Assembly (NCBI GenBank): GCA_021737785.1
Contig: JAIPDI010000009.1
Location: forward strand, 1-64,000
Source of the DNA: Deltaproteobacteria bacterium
GTDB taxonomy: Bacteria > Desulfobacterota > DSM-4660 > Desulfatiglandales > Desulfatiglandaceae
Length of the DNA: 64,000 nucleotides
Reading direction: 5' to 3'
Part shown: positions 50,872-59,236 of the stretch, one piece after another
How the letters are laid out: each line of letters starts with the position of its first letter
Numbering within the stretch: the first letter of the stretch is position 1
Notes under the pieces: generated by a model
Seen by the model: only the letters and a program-made list of their open reading frames with translations
Databases searched by the model: none
What the model was told of the DNA's origin: nothing
Translations under genes and position numbers: made by a program

Positions 50872-50991
50872 AAATGGGGTCCATCCCTTATCCTGTGATC
50901 ATGATATCAGTAGCCCGGAGGCGCTGCCCATCCGGCGGTTTAGGGCGTCGTTGCGACTCCTTTTCCCATGATATACGGTCTTCACCCTATT
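50872..50991. promoter_or_regulatory. Two 21-bp dyad elements in divergent promoter
   Basis: AAATGGGG-TCCAT-CCCTTATC at 50872-50892 and ATATACGG-TCTTC-ACCCTATT at 50971-50991. One lies 70 bp before the membrane-protein gene, the other 64 bp before the PRC-barrel gene. Confidence 0.7.
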
Positions 50992-51054
50992 CTCACTCGG
51001 CCTGACGTCCGATATCGTTTATGAAAAACCCGCATAAAATATAGGTAATCCGTT

Positions 51055-51873
51055 ATGAAAACCAGCTTTCCGCACAGAAAATCAGGGATAGACAAGAAGT
51101 TGTTGAATGTAATGATCGTTTTTGGGTTGCTGTCAGCCTGGCCGTTCATGTTCATGATCGGTCTCTCGTCCGGCGCTACTGAGAAGGAGCAGAAGACTGT
51201 GCGTTTCATGGCCGGCTGGATGATAGATCGTGATGTCATAACTGAAGATGGAAAAGTCATCGGCGAAATCGCCGACATTATCATCGAACGCAATGGGAAC
51301 GTAAAAGCGGTTATTGTGGAAATGGAAGGAATTCTGGAATTTGGCGATAAACAGGTATCCATGGGACTGGAAAAACTGAAGAAGCGCGGGGATAAACTTG
51401 AGGCGGCAGCTACTCGAAGCGAGGTGGAGAAACGTCCGGAAGTCAGGTATCAGGAAATCGGTCTCCATACCTCCTATTCCGCCTATCTCAAATCAGGAGA
51501 AATCGATGGATCCCGGACTTATTCTCCGGCACGGTATCTCGCTTCTGTAATCATGGGGCGTAACACATACAATCATGACGGACAGTCCCTGGGACAGGTC
51601 GAGGACCTGTTGATTGCCAATGGCGAGGTTGAAGCGCTGATTCTGTCACAAGGAGGACTTGTCCCAAAGGGCCATATTGCTGCACCGTATCAGCCCCTGG
51701 ATATAGGTCGTGACGGATTTATATACGACATTACCCGAAAGGCATTGGAAAACCTCTCTGAATATCCTTATGAGGCGGTTATGGAGGAACCGATGGAAGA
51801 CGGTCCGTTCGGTCCATATTACACCCCGCCAGGGGTTGTGGAAACGGATGAACCGATTTCAATCGGACGCTAG
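51055..51873 (+). CDS. Membrane-anchored protein with two PRC-barrel domains
   Basis: The 272-residue protein has an N-terminal signal or anchor (about 15-40) and two PRC-barrel repeats: about 48-115 (D-V-I-T-E-D-G-K-V-I-G-E-I-A-D-I-I-I) and about 160-225 (N-T-Y-N-H-D-G-Q-S-L-G-Q-V-E-D-L-L-I). The C-terminus has a Pro/Glu/Gly-rich tail. PRC-barrels mediate protein contacts in ribosome maturation, photosynthetic reaction centres and many stress proteins. The role here is unknown; the anchor puts it on the periplasmic side or attached to the membrane. A dyad element lies 64 bp upstream. Confidence 0.85.
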   Translation: MKTSFPHRKSGIDKKLLNVMIVFGLLSAWPFMFMIGLSSGATEKEQKTVRFMAGWMIDRDVITEDGKVIGEIADIIIERNGNVKAVIVEMEGILEFGDKQVSMGLEKLKKRGDKLEAAATRSEVEKRPEVRYQEIGLHTSYSAYLKSGEIDGSRTYSPARYLASVIMGRNTYNHDGQSLGQVEDLLIANGEVEALILSQGGLVPKGHIAAPYQPLDIGRDGFIYDITRKALENLSEYPYEAVMEEPMEDGPFGPYYTPPGVVETDEPISIGR

Positions 51874-51999
51874 GAAACGACATGCCGGTTTATCGAGAGT
51901 GCCGGCTGAACCGCCCATGCCTTGTTTTCCGTCCCGGATCCTGCACCGACAGCCATGACGTTTTGAACACATGAGGAGATGGATGCCCTCCAAGCCAGC

Positions 52000-52113
52000 T
52001 TAACTTGTTTTGATCTCGATTTTCCGTTGTTTACTTTCAGCGGATTTCGGCATGGTGATGTTGAGAACGCCGTTTTTAAATTCGGCATTTACCTCGTCGC
52101 TCTCAGCCTGGAT
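52000..52113 (-). pseudogene. 3' remnant of an hsp20 gene
   Basis: The minus strand reads Q-A-E-S-D-E-V-N-A-E-F-K-N-G-V-L-N-I, then T-M-P-K-S-A-E-S and Q-R-K-I-E-I-K ending in a TAA. This is the last 36 residues of an alpha-crystallin domain with the A-x-x-x-N-G-V-L motif. Upstream an in-frame stop occurs at once and no further homology is seen. It differs clearly from the intact hsp20 at 26518, so it came from a second gene. Confidence 0.85.
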
Positions 52114-52280
52114 CTACAATCGTTTTGGAGGAATCACAGCAGCGGTTACCAAGAACCATAAAACAGAAGGCAGAGGGTGACTTATTCGTCTGTTGAGCCC
52201 GGATCTTAACCTGAAGGCCTCCCCGGTGCTCCGGGCTGTTTGTCATATCATGGCTTGCTGTGTCAAGGCAGGGGATGGGG

Positions 52281-52309
52281 TTTCCGCCTCCATTTTGAGG
52301 AGGCGGAAA
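52281..52309. terminator. Perfect stem-loop after the zinc-ribbon gene
   Basis: TTTCCGCCTCC and GGAGGCGGAAA pair perfectly around ATTTTGA. It is 10 bp after the stop of the minus-strand gene at 52319. It lacks a long T tract, so termination is probable but not certain. Confidence 0.6.
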
Positions 52310-52318
52310 TACCGTTAC

Positions 52319-52534
52319 TCAGCGTGGGGAGACATCCCGCCCGGAAGCTTCAATGCTGCACTTGGTGAAGTCGATAGGCTTGCCACAGCCGGAACATTTA
52401 TGGGCCTTGTTGAATTCATCGGAGAAAATCTCATTCTCTTTGCCGCATTCAGGGCACTTGCAATTAAATGACGTCAGATTGCGCAGTTCTTGAAATCCCG
52501 GGCAATGGGCCGGTGTGGACACGTTTTGTGGCAT
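52319..52534 (-). CDS. Small zinc-ribbon protein
   Basis: The ATG at 52534 has AGGAGGTG before it and gives 71 residues. Two C-x2-C pairs (C-P-E-C about 28-31 and C-S-G-C about 48-51) form a zinc ribbon like those in regulatory or ribosome-associated proteins, with additional cysteines at C12, C26 and C60. It has P-E-C-G-K-E-N-E-I-F and G-C-G-K-P-I-D-F. It stands alone and ends at a strong hairpin. A weak AAATACGA-type sequence at 52576 could be a dyad element. No further function is apparent. Confidence 0.75.
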   Translation of the reverse strand: MPQNVSTPAHCPGFQELRNLTSFNCKCPECGKENEIFSDEFNKAHKCSGCGKPIDFTKCSIEASGRDVSPR

Positions 52535-52681
52535 TTTGCACCTCCTGTTCATATCCTGTGGGTTTCGAAATACGACATCCTCTACACATCGCTACCTATC
52601 CGGGGTTTTTCTAACACATTGGCATAAAAATAGCCAGCGATAAGTATCGGGTGAATGACGATGCCGGGCAGACCGCGACGA

Positions 52682-53674
52682 TCACATCACCATTCGAACG
52701 GCTTCCCTGACCATCTGTGCGCTGTAGCCCCACTCATTGTCGTACCAGCTCATTACCTTAAGCAGATCCCCGTCCACCACCTGGGTCATACTCAGATCCA
52801 CGATGGAGGCCCGGGAGTCCTTGATTATATCCGATGAGACGATCGGATCCTCAGCCACACCCAGCACCCCGCGATACCGGTCGGTTTGGGCCTCCTCACG
52901 AAATATGGTGTTGACCTCTTGTTCGGTGACATCCCGCTTTGTCACGAATACAATGTCGGCGATCGAACCCACCGGAACCGGCCCGCGAATCGCAACACCG
53001 TCGAATTTCCCCTTGATCTCCGGAAGCACCTTGGTGGCCGCTTTGGCGGCCCCGGTGGTGGTCGGCACAAGATTGATGGCTCCCGCCCTCCCCCTTCGCC
53101 ACTTCTTTTTAGGTGCATCCACGATGGACTGGCTCGATGTATAGGCATGGATGGTGGTCATGGTCGCCTTTTTAATACCGATTTTTCTTCCGATGATTTC
53201 AACAACCGGTGAAACACAATTGGTTGTACAGCTTGCGCAGGAAATCAGCTTCGGAGAACCATCCGGTGCGTTGACCCCATGGACCACCATTTCAACCTGA
53301 CCGGTCCCTTCAGGGGCCGACAGGATTACCCGCTGTGCGCCCGCCTTAAGATGTTTTTCCATATCTTCCTTTTTCACGAACAGACCCGTGCACTCGAATA
53401 CGAGATCCACATTGAGTTCTTTCCAGGGAAGCTGTGCAGGGTCCTTTTCGTTATAGAGGCGGTATTCCTTTCCCTCTATGGACAGGCTCTTTTCACCGGC
53501 CGTGACGGTCTTTTCGTACCGGCCGTAAACAGAATCATATTTTAGCAGATAGGCAAGATGGTCAGCCGGCAGGAGATCGTTCATTCCTGCGAGCTCCAAT
53601 TCCGGGGTATCCAGTACTATCTTGAGTACGGCCCGGCCGATCCTTCCCATTCCATTGATTACAACCTTTGCCAT
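52682..53674 (-). CDS. gap: Glyceraldehyde-3-phosphate dehydrogenase, divergent type
   Basis: The 330-residue NAD(P)-dependent enzyme has GGAGG before its ATG. The Rossmann start I-N-G-M-G-R-I-G-R is intact with M10 in place of the usual F; N32-D33 follows. The nucleophile is C149 in S-C-A-S-C-T-T-N-C, where C146 replaces the nearly invariant asparagine; H176 is in T-I-H-A-Y-T-S-S-Q-S, with S-S-Q-S replacing the usual N-D-Q. R-G-R-A-G-A and N-L-V-P-T-T-T-G-A-A-K follow the family. It may be a secondary isozyme for stress or an altered aldehyde substrate. A dyad element lies 257 bp upstream. Confidence 0.9.
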   Translation of the reverse strand: MAKVVINGMGRIGRAVLKIVLDTPELELAGMNDLLPADHLAYLLKYDSVYGRYEKTVTAGEKSLSIEGKEYRLYNEKDPAQLPWKELNVDLVFECTGLFVKKEDMEKHLKAGAQRVILSAPEGTGQVEMVVHGVNAPDGSPKLISCASCTTNCVSPVVEIIGRKIGIKKATMTTIHAYTSSQSIVDAPKKKWRRGRAGAINLVPTTTGAAKAATKVLPEIKGKFDGVAIRGPVPVGSIADIVFVTKRDVTEQEVNTIFREEAQTDRYRGVLGVAEDPIVSSDIIKDSRASIVDLSMTQVVDGDLLKVMSWYDNEWGYSAQMVREAVRMVM

Positions 53675-53930
53675 TTTCGCCTCCTTGTGATTGCATTATT
53701 TTTCAATCCGCAGGCGTCCTCTTGCTCCTGCGGTTCAGGACCTGCCGCCGTCATCGTAAGCTCTGATCCAGGTAATTGCCTTATTTGTGGAAAGTCAGGA
53801 TGATGGAGGTGATCCGCCCGCAAAATGCGGCCCTGCAAATGACCGATCCGGTCCTTTCCGATGTCGCGCCGCCTTTGCAGGGGATTACCGTATCGCCTCT
53901 TTCGAGTTAACGCTTCCATCTCTTCCGAGT

Positions 53931-53951
53931 AAATACGGTCCATCCTGTATT
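53931..53951. promoter_or_regulatory. 21-bp dyad element upstream of gap
   Basis: AAATACGG-TCCAT-CCTGTATT. It lies 257 bp before gap, with a weaker tandem match (TTACCGTATCGCC) near 53885. No gene is seen in the rest of the 445-bp gap. Confidence 0.65.
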
Positions 53952-53952
53952 T

Positions 53953-53983
53953 GAAAGAGGGCGGCGTTTGCCGCCCCTCTTTC
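53953..53983. terminator. Strong hairpin downstream of the acyl-activating gene
   Basis: GAAAGAGGGCGGC pairs with GCCGCCCCTCTTTC across a GTTT loop (one bulge). It adjoins the gap dyad element and is 137 bp beyond the stop of the minus-strand gene at 54120. Without a T tract it is a possible terminator or regulatory structure. Confidence 0.5.
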
Positions 53984-54119
53984 CAAACGTCCGACCCTGT
54001 GCAAGCCTTTCCCCATCCAGCCCTGATTATGGGAAGAGAGTTGTCGGCCCGGCCACAGAAGGCCGCACCATCAAGGACCTCCTGTTGTCAAAGGTCTTAG
54101 GGCGGGAATTTTGGGGTTA

Positions 54120-56819
54120 TTATGGCCGGATATCTCTTCCAAGCCGTCCCACTTCGTTATGGAGCGCCTGTGCGATTCGCTGTTCCTTTTTCCCGGCGAT
54201 TTCCCGGCGTGCCAGATATCCGGCATCCAGAGGGCGGCCGAAGACCACCGTAATATTCCCCCTCCTGGGAACAGCGCTCCCGGGGGGCAAAATCTTGCGG
54301 GTTCCCCGGATAAATGAAGGGATGACCGGGACAGGATGATGCGTCAGCAACACGCCCACCCCTGTTTTGAAGGGTTGGAGCCGACCATCCGAGGAACGCA
54401 TCCCTTCGGGAAACCAGACCAGCCCCTGGCCCCGCTTGAGTATGGCCGCGGCAAAGGCCAGGCTCGAGATCACCCCCTTGTCGGGATCGACCGGCACTGT
54501 TCGAGATAAGCGACTGAAAAATCGGAAAAATGCGTTTTTGAAAGCAATCCCGGTGAAGCCCGCCCAGAACACCCGGCGAAGTCTTTTCCAACCCAGCGCG
54601 GCCGCGATGGCAAACGGGTCCACATAGCTCGCATGATTGGGGGTGATGATAAACGGACCTTCGGCCGGAAGGTTTTCAACACCTTGGACCTTCAGATGGA
54701 AAAATCGCCTGAAGATGAAAACGTCTACGCTGAACAATCCTCGCGCCAGGAATGCTTCGGGAGGACGCAATGGTTTGAGCCAGCGCATCTGAGATCCGGA
54801 CAGGGACTTCTCCGGTTCCTCAAGGGGCGACTCGGGTGACACGTCTTCACCTGAGACGGCCTTTTCCGCGACTCTCTGCAGCAGATCCCGCACTGTGGCG
54901 ATTTCGCTGATCTCCCCTTCCTCCAGTTCAACGCCGGCCTGCCGGCGGATCTCGAGGGTGATGTTCAGCCATTCCATGGAATCGATCCCCAGGTCCAGCT
55001 CCGGACTGGTGTCCGGCGTAATATGCTGATGCGGGTGTTTCTCGGCCATCCAGTCCCAGACAATTCTTGCCGCCCTGTTTTCCAAAAGGTCCCGGTCCTG
55101 AGAAGACATGGCCGATATGGACATCGGTTTGGATTCGGGCCGACCGGGAGAATCCTCTTCTTTTTTTGCCTCTCGGAAGATATCCGGCAAAAGGTGCCGG
55201 CGGAGTTTTCCCAGGCGGGTACGAGGGAGAGGAACGCGGGTCACTGCGAAATCATTGATGCGTTTAAACGATGGAAGCAACTTGGATTGCTCGGCAATGG
55301 CCCGCTGAAGCCCCCTTTCGGGCGCCTTTATGGCCTGGGCGACAATCTCTTTTATCTCCGGCACAATCACCGCTGCAAGCAACCCGTTTTCCAATTGTAA
55401 AACGCCGGCTTCCCGGATCAGTGCGTGGGCTGACAAATGCGCTTCTATTTCATCGGGCTGGATCTTCTCTCCCCCCTCTGTAATGATAAGGGAGGAAACA
55501 CGGCCGGTCACGTGAAGGTATCCTTCTGTATCCACGTACCCGAGATCACCGGTACGAAACCAGCCGTCCCGGGTAAAGGACGCATCGGTTTTCTCCGGCA
55601 ACCTATAATAGCCGGAAAAAACATTGGGGCCTTTAGCCAGGATTTCCCCCTCGGTATAGGCGCGGTCAGGCAAAGAGGGTTCAGGCAGGGCCCCGGGATC
55701 GATACGGATGTGTACCCCGCCTACCGGACGTCCCACGGTTTCATTGTGCGGGTCCCCTGGAAGTTTGAGCGTCAGGAGCGGCGCCGTTTCTGTAAGTCCG
55801 TATCCGATGGCCACCTGCCATCCCAGGGCTTCCAGTTTGGAGGCCAGACCGGGTTCCAAGGGTGCGCCGCCTGAGGCCAGAATTTTCAGATGAGGCGCCA
55901 ATCGTCGGCGTAAAGGAAAATACAGCCATCTGCCCGGGGACACGCCGATGGTTTTCCGAAACAGTGTGTCCAAGTCCAGTCCTTTTTCAAATAATCGTCT
56001 GAAGATATCTGAGGCGGAACGAGAGGTGATACCGGCAAACAATGCATGGTAAAGACGGGGAACCCCGATCAACAGGGTGGCATCACCCTCCCGAAGGGCA
56101 CGCATCATCTGAGGCCCGGTTAGAGAATAGGGGAGGACGATGGTGCCTCCCAGGAAGAGGGGGACCAGCATCCCGATAACAAACGGATACACATGGTGCG
56201 GCGGCAGCGGAAGAAGCACCCGGTCCCCGGCATCCACCAAGCCGGTCCTCTGCACGGTTTGAATCTGGAACAGAAGATTGCGGTGGCTTAAAGACACGCC
56301 CTTGGGAGGACCGGTGGTGCCGGAGGTGTAAAACAGGGCGGCAGCGTGATCGGCTGACAGGACGGGGAGGGTCTGCCGGGTGTTTATAAGGAGTTTTTTC
56401 CAATTTGCGGCGCCATCTCGGCCTGAGCTTCCCAAGACATATGTGGAGAGCCCTGCAGGGGCAGCCTGCCCAAGCTGTTTCAGCCGGTCGGGGGCCGTAA
56501 AAATGCACCAGGGTTCACTGTTCTTGAGAATGCCGGCCAGGGTCTCCGTTTCAAGCTGAAGATCCAGCGGCATCACCACAGCCCCTGCCTGTAAGGCGCC
56601 CACACACACCGCGATCCAGGCAAAATCCAGAGGGGCGAAAAGTCCCACCACATCACCGGGACGTATGCCCTCTTGAATCAGACCCCACGCCGCCTGCCGG
56701 GAGATCCGGGACAGATCCGCATAGGAATAGGTGTGATGACCTTTTTTGCGCAGTACTCTCAGGAACGGTTTCCGGAGGTCATCCGGAAGACGTTCGAGAA
56801 GGTCTTGCAGAGTTTCCAT
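54120..56819 (-). CDS. Acyl-activating enzyme / acyl carrier protein / acyltransferase fusion
   Basis: The ATG at 56819 has GGAGG six to seven bases before and gives 899 residues. Domain order: AMP-binding synthetase (about 1-520; Y-T-S-G-T-T-G-P-P-K-G at 168, then Y-G-L-T-E-T-A and T-G-D-L-G-Y), acyl carrier domain (about 560-640) with the phosphopantetheine serine in G-I-D-S-M, and a PlsC acyltransferase (about 690-890) with N-H-A-S-Y-V-D and F-P-E-G-M-R-S. It would activate a fatty acid, hold it on its own carrier and pass it to lysophospholipid, acting at the membrane. It resembles Aas-type enzymes but with the acyltransferase last and an inbuilt carrier. Confidence 0.92.
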   Translation of the reverse strand: METLQDLLERLPDDLRKPFLRVLRKKGHHTYSYADLSRISRQAAWGLIQEGIRPGDVVGLFAPLDFAWIAVCVGALQAGAVVMPLDLQLETETLAGILKNSEPWCIFTAPDRLKQLGQAAPAGLSTYVLGSSGRDGAANWKKLLINTRQTLPVLSADHAAALFYTSGTTGPPKGVSLSHRNLLFQIQTVQRTGLVDAGDRVLLPLPPHHVYPFVIGMLVPLFLGGTIVLPYSLTGPQMMRALREGDATLLIGVPRLYHALFAGITSRSASDIFRRLFEKGLDLDTLFRKTIGVSPGRWLYFPLRRRLAPHLKILASGGAPLEPGLASKLEALGWQVAIGYGLTETAPLLTLKLPGDPHNETVGRPVGGVHIRIDPGALPEPSLPDRAYTEGEILAKGPNVFSGYYRLPEKTDASFTRDGWFRTGDLGYVDTEGYLHVTGRVSSLIITEGGEKIQPDEIEAHLSAHALIREAGVLQLENGLLAAVIVPEIKEIVAQAIKAPERGLQRAIAEQSKLLPSFKRINDFAVTRVPLPRTRLGKLRRHLLPDIFREAKKEEDSPGRPESKPMSISAMSSQDRDLLENRAARIVWDWMAEKHPHQHITPDTSPELDLGIDSMEWLNITLEIRRQAGVELEEGEISEIATVRDLLQRVAEKAVSGEDVSPESPLEEPEKSLSGSQMRWLKPLRPPEAFLARGLFSVDVFIFRRFFHLKVQGVENLPAEGPFIITPNHASYVDPFAIAAALGWKRLRRVFWAGFTGIAFKNAFFRFFSRLSRTVPVDPDKGVISSLAFAAAILKRGQGLVWFPEGMRSSDGRLQPFKTGVGVLLTHHPVPVIPSFIRGTRKILPPGSAVPRRGNITVVFGRPLDAGYLARREIAGKKEQRIAQALHNEVGRLGRDIRP

Positions 56820-56968
56820 CCGGCCCCTCCGGCTCTCAAGCCGGGATCCCCCTCCCCTCCCTGACTGCGGACACCGGCTGATACCTCCATCATCCTGATG
56901 TAATCGCTTGGTACTGTTTACACCAAGGTGTAAAGAGGCTATGGATCTTGCAGCTTGGCCCGGACGGC

Positions 56969-57241
56969 TTAACACCCGTCGGGAAAATATTCCGGGAGCA
57001 GCATGAATATCTTTTCCCATCCCTGGGGTCCCACAACCAACTTTTTCTCTCCCTGTTGAAAGGAATAGGCTTCACAGTAGCGCAATACCTCGGGATGATC
57101 CGAAGCTAATTTTTTCCACAGATTCTGTGGATAATTCGATTCTGTGACAGCACAAATGGCATCCACCACTGACATCTTGCCGTCTGCTGTTGACTGGATG
57201 GAAACGCCGTTGAATTCCAATTCAAGATCCGGTTCAGTCAT
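56969..57241 (-). CDS. Small BRO-N-like protein
   Basis: The 90-residue protein has beta strands L-E-L-E-F-N-G-V-S-I, then S-V-V-D-A-I-C-A-V-T-E-S-N-Y-P-Q-N-L-W-K-K-L, resembling the Bro-N/antirepressor fold where a D-V-x-x-A-V...W-x-x-L pattern binds DNA. The remaining part is G-P-Q-G-W-E-K-I-F-M-L-L-P-E-Y-F. It is not within any visible phage remnant. It lies 150 bp upstream of the acyl-activating gene and has a dyad element 126 bp before its ATG. DNA binding is a possibility only. Confidence 0.7.
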   Translation of the reverse strand: MTEPDLELEFNGVSIQSTADGKMSVVDAICAVTESNYPQNLWKKLASDHPEVLRYCEAYSFQQGEKKLVVGPQGWEKIFMLLPEYFPDGC

Positions 57242-57366
57242 GGGCTGATCCTCCGGTAGATAGTAGACTCATGTTAATATAGAGTTTTCCGAGGTTTTTC
57301 TGTTTCACGCTGTTTTCGGATTACTCTCTTAATTGCCATCCAGTGTACCGATCGCGGTTTTCGTGT

Positions 57367-57387
57367 AAATGGGGTTCATACTGTATC
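57367..57387. promoter_or_regulatory. 21-bp dyad element upstream of BRO-N-like gene
   Basis: AAATGGGG-TTCAT-ACTGTATC, with the same preceding bases (CGTGT/CGTCGT) as at 27051. It lies 126 bp upstream of the gene at 57241. Confidence 0.65.
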
Positions 57388-57389
57388 CA

Positions 57390-57660
57390 GCCAGAAAGAT
57401 ACCCCATGTGGTACATGGGGCGCCGGTTGAAACGCCCGGTTTATCAGGGGTATTGATTCAAACCCTTATTGATGGGGCACCGAGAATGAAGCGGCGGTAT
57501 TTTCCGCTGTCCCTCACTTGTGCGCCGGAATCGGACAGGCTCCGTAATCAGGACACCCAGGCGTTGGTAAGGGATATGAATTCAAGATTATTGAATATTT
57601 CTCATGAGGCGATCGGTAGCGGCGTTTAGAAAGACATCGGGGGGGAAGTATTCTGCGGGT
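57390..57660. other. Intergenic stretch without a convincing gene
   Basis: An 86-codon frame at 57369-57629 begins inside the dyad element and has no ribosome site or family-like sequence. Nothing else is visible before the dispersed repeat. Confidence 0.3.
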
Positions 57661-57671
57661 TGCAGTGGTAA

Positions 57672-57818
57672 TCCCCAAGACGGCCTAACAACCGCAACCC
57701 AAAAGGTTTCACCTAAGTCTCGGAAGCGTTCTGGACGCCCGTGGGGGTCTCTGCCCAAGAGCTGCAATAAAATGCGGTCGTATCGTTCGGCGGCCGCCCC
57801 CGGGCTCCGAATAATGTT
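57672..57818 (+). repeat. Dispersed structured repeat, copy 3
   Basis: It matches the reverse complement of 1-150 almost base for base, from the GACGGCCTAACAACCGC hairpin region through GGGGGTCTCTGCCC to GCGGCCGCCCCCGGGCTCCG. The block GAGACCCCCACGGGC recurs once more at 57951-57965. No open frame is conserved among copies. Confidence 0.85.
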
Positions 57819-58017
57819 TACGGAAAGGCAGCAAGGACATACCGTCTCATGAAAGGCTGTACTTGGGGCTGGAACAGACTGTATTGTAAAGCCCTGCTGC
57901 CGTCCCCAGGAGCTGTATTCGGTTTTTGTCCCGCCTCCTGGGCGGGAGGCAGAGACCCCCACGGGCAAACTTCTTCGCACGTTGCAGAGAAGTTACAGAC
58001 AAATACTCTAATCTATC

Positions 58018-58446
58018 TTATTTGTGCAACCGAGGGCGGGAATCTATCACCGTGCCGACCCATGTGATAATATCCCTCAGTCTTTGAGGCGCCAGTTCCT
58101 TTAACTCACCATAGGTGAGCCAGCGATATTCATGGTGCTCCGGTCTTCCGATCTCCGGGTTAACGGAAAAGACCACCTGAAGGGTGCGGGTTTCAGCAAC
58201 ATAATATCTGGCGACCTTCTTTCCGCCGGAATAGGGTCTGGTTTCCCGATAAATATATCCCCAGCAGAAGCGCAGATCAGATATCCCGGTCTCTTCCCGG
58301 ACCTCTCTTTTTGCCGCGTCCAGAGGATCTTCGCCCGGCTCCACCACTCCTTTTGGAAAATCCCAGTTTCGAAAAGCCCTGAGAAACAGGTATTTCCATG
58401 TTTTTTCCTGTAGTCTCACCGGTATGATTCCTGCTGAAAGCACCAT
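58018..58446 (-). CDS. NUDIX hydrolase
   Basis: The ATG at 58446 has GGGGAG about nine bases before, giving 142 residues. The Nudix box G-V-V-E-P-G-E-D-P-L-D-A-A-K-R-E-V-R-E-E-T-G-I (about 34-56) is complete, so it should hydrolyse a nucleoside diphosphate derivative with Mg. It resembles diadenosine tetraphosphate hydrolase-like proteins (W-D-F-P-K-G before the box and the E-Y-R-W-L segment late). It stands alone between repeat sequences; the upstream region has a REP-like hairpin. Confidence 0.9.
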   Translation of the reverse strand: MVLSAGIIPVRLQEKTWKYLFLRAFRNWDFPKGVVEPGEDPLDAAKREVREETGISDLRFCWGYIYRETRPYSGGKKVARYYVAETRTLQVVFSVNPEIGRPEHHEYRWLTYGELKELAPQRLRDIITWVGTVIDSRPRLHK

Positions 58447-58561
58447 GCGTCCGGATCTCCCCACTGATATCGAGGTTGGATAATGTTAGTACATTATCGC
58501 CCAGTTTTCTGTCACAAGAAACAAGAAAGTATGGCCATCCTTCCACTGCACGCTTGGCCTT

Positions 58562-58641
58562 CCGTCATTCCGGCACGTTTCCAGCCGGAATCCAGAAATA
58601 CGGCGGAGTGGATTCCGGCTAAGGCCATGCCGGAATGACGG
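58562..58641. repeat. REP-like inverted repeat
   Basis: CCGTCATTCCGGCA and TGCCGGAATGACGG bound an 80-bp unit with an inner GCCGGAATCC/GGATTCCGGC pair. Related units are at 19151-19177, 5745-5818 and 60973-61044. Confidence 0.75.
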
Positions 58642-58705
58642 GACAGCACACAGGCGTTCTGGTCGCGGGTATCCGCTTTATCATCGGAAATGCCTTTCAC
58701 GTCAC

Positions 58706-59236
58706 CTAATTTCCTGGATATTTTTGTAACTCATCAACATTGTTCCGGATTTTCCGGGCTCGCGGCGGCGACATGGAAGACCTCTGGTCAACATTACCAA
58801 AATCTATGAGCCTGGATACACAATCCAGGGCTTGAAAGATCTCTTCACGCTCGGCTTCAGTAAGCATTTTAACCGCCTGAACAATCTTGTGGTGAACCGC
58901 AGGAGGACTGTTCGCGGCCAGGGACCGCCCTTTCTCTGTCAGGGCAATGGTGATGATTCTTCGATCCCCTGCTTCCCTCAGTCTTTCAATAAAGCCCTTT
59001 CGCTCCAAGCGGTCTACAATTCCCGTAACCGTGCTCACGTTCACCATGATATTATCCGCAATATCCGTCATGGACATCTTGCCGTTTCCATGCAGGCATT
59101 GAAGGCACAGCAGTTGAGATACACTTAGATCATAGTTTTTGGCCAATTCCTTGGTATGCAGTGCCCGCAATCGCGCATATCTGCGAATCAGGATACCGAT
59201 CTTTCTGGTTATATCCTCACTGCTGGTTGGTTTCAT
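58706..59236 (-). CDS. MarR-family transcription regulator
   Basis: The ATG at 59236 gives 176 residues. The winged helix is shown by S-V-S-Q-L-L-C-L-Q-C-L (helix), M-S-M-T-D-I-A-D-N-I-M-V-N-V-S-T-V-T-G-I-V-D-R-L-E-R-K-G (recognition helix) and the D-R-R-I-I-T-I wing. About 25 basic residues at the C-terminus exceed the usual length. It is divergent from the TrkA-Usp gene, with 244 bp between, and probably regulates itself and that unit. No clear inverted repeat was found in the gap. Its ligand is unknown. Confidence 0.9.
   Translation of the reverse strand: MKPTSSEDITRKIGILIRRYARLRALHTKELAKNYDLSVSQLLCLQCLHGNGKMSMTDIADNIMVNVSTVTGIVDRLERKGFIERLREAGDRRIITIALTEKGRSLAANSPPAVHHKIVQAVKMLTEAEREEIFQALDCVSRLIDFGNVDQRSSMSPPRARKIRNNVDELQKYPGN

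Noticed and set aside
56820-57020. Extension of the acyl-activating protein to 57020
   Set aside because: The added 67 residues overlap the BRO-N-like gene in another frame and lack AMP-ligase similarity, while a good GGAGG site precedes 56819.
57369-57629. 86-codon frame starting inside the dyad element
   Set aside because: No ribosome site, composition unlike the neighbours, and overlap with a better-supported regulatory element.
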